From positions 140,243 through 204,242 of the forward strand of contig NZ_JACXSI010000023.1 in assembly GCF_014712675.1 (NCBI RefSeq): a stretch of DNA of 64,000 bases. The letters are read 5' to 3'. A program made the translations under genes and the position numbers. Origin of the DNA: Peribacillus faecalis. GTDB taxonomy: Bacteria > Bacillota > Bacilli > Bacillales > DSM-1321. Below are positions 62,045 to 64,000 of this stretch, piece after piece (the stretch's first letter is position 1; every line of letters starts with the position of its first letter). The notes below the pieces were generated by a model, which saw nothing but the letters and a program-made list of their open reading frames with translations, had not been told where the DNA came from and made no database searches.

Positions 62045-62986
62045 TTATACATGAGAGACAATTAGTTCCATTTCACCATTTAGTGTAAACTGTCCGAACT
62101 GACTCGGTAATAAGAAATGTGAGCCCTTCTCTAATGTATACTCCTTATTCTTATGGACCAGCACTCCATTGCCATCAATGACACTGCATAATAAAAACGG
62201 ATATTCTTGTTCAAATTCTGCTTGGCCATTGACCTCCCATTTATCAACGGTGAAGAAGTCATTTTCCACAAAATGCGTTATATTGACACCCCCATGCTTT
62301 GTTGTGTCGAATACAAGCTGTTCCTCCTGAAATGGAACAGTGATCACATCCTTTGACTTATCTAAATGTAATTCGCGCAAATTGCCCTCAGCATCTTTTC
62401 GGTCATAATCGTATAAACGGTACGTTGTATCGGAGTTTTGCTGCGTTTCTAATACTAGTGTTCCTTTGCAAAGCGCATGTACTGTCCCGCTTGGCACATA
62501 AAAGAAATCGCCCTTCTTGATCGGTACAGTTCGAAGTAACTTGTCCCATTCTCCTTCATCAATCATGCTTTGCAATTCCTCTTTCGTCTGAGCATGATGA
62601 CCGTATATAAGCTCTGCCCCTTCTTCACAATCTATAATGTACCAGCATTCTGTTTTGCCAAGTTCACCATTTTCATTCGCCTTTGCATAATTATCATTCG
62701 GATGTACCTGAACAGACAAATCAGCATTTGCATCCAATATTTTTGTTAATAGAGGGAAAGTGTCACCTTCTAAACCGCCGAATAACTCTCGATGGCTACC
62801 CCATAAATCCGCCAGCGTTTGCCCTTGATACCGGCCGTTTTTTACAACGCTCGGTCCGTTCGGATGAGCAGAAAACGCCCAGCATTCCCCTGTTTGAGTG
62901 GAAGGAAGTTTATAACCAAAGCTTTCAAGCTTCGTACCTCCCCAAATTCTCTCTTTAAAGACAGGTTCAAAAAATATTGGTTCCAT
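62045..62986 (-). CDS. manA: Mannose-6-phosphate isomerase
   Basis: 313 residues, type I zinc enzyme of the cupin fold. The N-terminus IFFEPVFKERIWGGTKLESF and the zinc site QVHPNDNYA...ELGKTECWYI are diagnostic, with FYVPSGTVHAL. ATG 62986 follows AGGAGAG. It links mannose to the fructose-6-phosphate pool and sits upstream of the fru operon. Confidence 0.96.
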   Translation of the reverse strand: MEPIFFEPVFKERIWGGTKLESFGYKLPSTQTGECWAFSAHPNGPSVVKNGRYQGQTLADLWGSHRELFGGLEGDTFPLLTKILDANADLSVQVHPNDNYAKANENGELGKTECWYIIDCEEGAELIYGHHAQTKEELQSMIDEGEWDKLLRTVPIKKGDFFYVPSGTVHALCKGTLVLETQQNSDTTYRLYDYDRKDAEGNLRELHLDKSKDVITVPFQEEQLVFDTTKHGGVNITHFVENDFFTVDKWEVNGQAEFEQEYPFLLCSVIDGNGVLVHKNKEYTLEKGSHFLLPSQFGQFTLNGEMELIVSHV

Positions 62987-63243
62987 TATGATCTCTCCTA
63001 TTTCTAAAATGTAATAGAAGCCCTCCCGCTGCATGTTGCAGTAGTTGGACCTCCTTTTCAATTAATTCTGTACTGCCTTAAATATACAAAAATACAAACT
63101 CCTTGTTTATGGTAATTTTTGTGTGTTAATTCTTATAGTTCTCTTCTCTTCAATTTGCTTTCTCTATCCTACCCTGATTTTTGTAGTTTTATTGAGCGAC
63201 AAACCATTTTTATTCAAGTCTTACTAATACGTACTTATAGAAC

Positions 63244-63272
63244 AAAAAAAGACCAGCTTCATCAGCTGATCT
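63244..63272 (-). terminator. Terminator, duplicated copy 1
   Basis: GATCAGCT/AGCTGGTC stem with seven T on the minus strand. Identical in sequence to the one at 63561-63589. It follows the chimeric 5S remnant. Confidence 0.8.
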
Positions 63273-63276
63273 TCAT

Positions 63277-63355
63277 CTTGCCCGGCAACGTCCTACTCTC
63301 ACAGGGGGAGACCCCCAACTACCATCGGCGCGCGAGCTTAACTTCCGTATTCGAC
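63277..63355 (-). pseudogene. Partial 5S rRNA, 3' part only
   Basis: Matches the 3' ~55 nt of the intact 5S gene exactly, then continues with a few-base deletion and mismatches for ~20 nt, then diverges into unrelated GC-rich DNA at about 63352. It cannot make a full 5S. A duplication with an upstream replacement is the simplest explanation. Confidence 0.8.
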
Positions 63356-63560
63356 TCCCGGCGAACGATAAGCGGCGAATCTCTTCGTCCATTTCACTCG
63401 TTCCGTCCTCACGTACACCGTACGCTCCGGGCGTCACTCCCTCATTTCCTCGACCTTCTTGCTTCTCCTTCACCGGGTTTGGGCAGTTTTAATTTTGTAT
63501 TCAGTCCTAAGAGGTTAGCTTCTTAACTCTGAACCTTCGGTTCAGTTATTTTATGACACA
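63356..63560. other. Spacer-like DNA between the two 5S copies
   Basis: A GC-rich block (to about 63480) with phrases such as CGAGGAAATGAGGGAGTGACG on the minus strand resembles dispersed sequences of related genera. An AT-rich spacer follows. No gene is credible here. Confidence 0.4.
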
Positions 63561-63589
63561 AAAAAAGACCAGCTTCATCAGCTGATCTT
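63561..63589 (-). terminator. Terminator of the rRNA operon, copy 2
   Basis: The same GATCAGCT/AGCTGGTC hairpin as at 63244, directly after the intact 5S gene. Confidence 0.85.
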
Positions 63590-63595
63590 CATCTT

Positions 63596-63711
<116 letters not shown>

Positions 63712-63910
63712 CAATATTTTTTTAAAAAGGTTTATTCCTTCAAAACTAGATAACAGAAGGTAAGTAATTTGCTTAAAAACACGTTGTATTGTCCAGCTAC
63801 GGCTCCTAGTTTCTCGGTCGTTTCGGTTTGCCACTCAAATCCAAAACCGGGATTTTTCGTGTCAACCCTCCAACTCCTAACGAAACTGAACAGTCGCCTT
63901 CGCTTTTCTA
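63712..63910. other. 23S-5S spacer
   Basis: About 200 nt without tRNA genes. It holds short inverted segments typical of rRNA processing stems. Confidence 0.5.
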
Positions 63911-64000
63911 TTTGGTTAAGTCCTCGTTCGATTAGTATTGGTCAACTCCATGCGTCGCCGCACTTCCATCTCCAACCTATCAACCTGATCATCTTTCAGG
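63911..64000 (-). rRNA. rrl: 23S ribosomal RNA, 3' end
   Basis: The last ~90 nt of 23S. The minus strand reads ...GTTGATAGGTTGGAGATGG, AGTTGACCAATACTAATCGA and GAGGACTTAACCAAA, the conserved 3' terminus. The gene continues right of the window. Confidence 0.95.

Overview
The window looks like a chromosomal segment of a low-GC Gram-positive of the order Bacillales. The gene order ade-like/yerB/yerC/pcrB/pcrA/ligA/camS/gatCAB and a 12-gene purEKBCSQLFMNHD operon match Bacillus-type chromosomes. The anaerobic ribonucleotide reductase nrdDG, the many TTG/GTG starts and the style of the rRNA spacer suggest Planococcaceae (Solibacillus/Lysinibacillus-like). That family placement is inference. Almost all core genes lie on the minus strand.

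Region 1 (1-2640) holds the N-terminal part of a dihydrouridine synthase, an SDR dehydrogenase and a divergent LysR regulator broken by a frameshift. Region 2 (about 2790-19690) is an accessory island at the 3' end of rlmCD. The last dozen codons, stop and terminator of rlmCD recur, in varied form, at about 2790, 4117, 5333, 7327 and 15541, always in the same orientation. They divide the island into five modules. In order these hold: a protein with a PcrA-type Tudor domain; an XRE regulator with an IS3 remnant; a TetR/DegV pair; an 8-kb module with a VirD4/HerA-like ATPase operon; and a module whose large serine recombinase (now broken) abuts the live rlmCD 3' end. I read this as serial site-specific integration into rlmCD.

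Region 3 (19693-38236) is housekeeping: rlmCD, an alpha/beta hydrolase, dgkB, tRNA-Lys(CTT), gatBAC, camS, ligA, pcrA, pcrB, yerC, yerB, a YerA-like deaminase and a small YgaP-like protein. Region 4 (38474-51892) is the purine operon behind a guanine-class riboswitch, with candidate PurR boxes and unusual intercistronic hairpins (a terminator between purF and purM, a perfect 36-bp palindrome between purC and purB).

Region 5 (52350-57857) is nrdDG, in which nrdD is split by a complete 2590-nt Ll.LtrB-like group II intron encoding a LtrA-type reverse transcriptase. Candidate paired NrdR boxes lie upstream. Region 6 (58231-62986) is the fructose operon fruR-fruK-fruA, with a 10-bp-periodic operator over its promoter, then manA. 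Region 7 (63244-64000) is the end of an rRNA operon: 3' end of 23S, an intact 5S, and a second, chimeric 5S remnant.

The most novel-looking content is the 8902-15103 operon: PH-like/zinc-ribbon membrane protein, VirD4/HerA-like ATPase, two tandem winged-helix-like proteins, an extremely acidic protein and a TcaA-like membrane protein. No relaxase or secretion channel accompanies it. The nested rlmCD attachment-site array around it is the other main point of interest.
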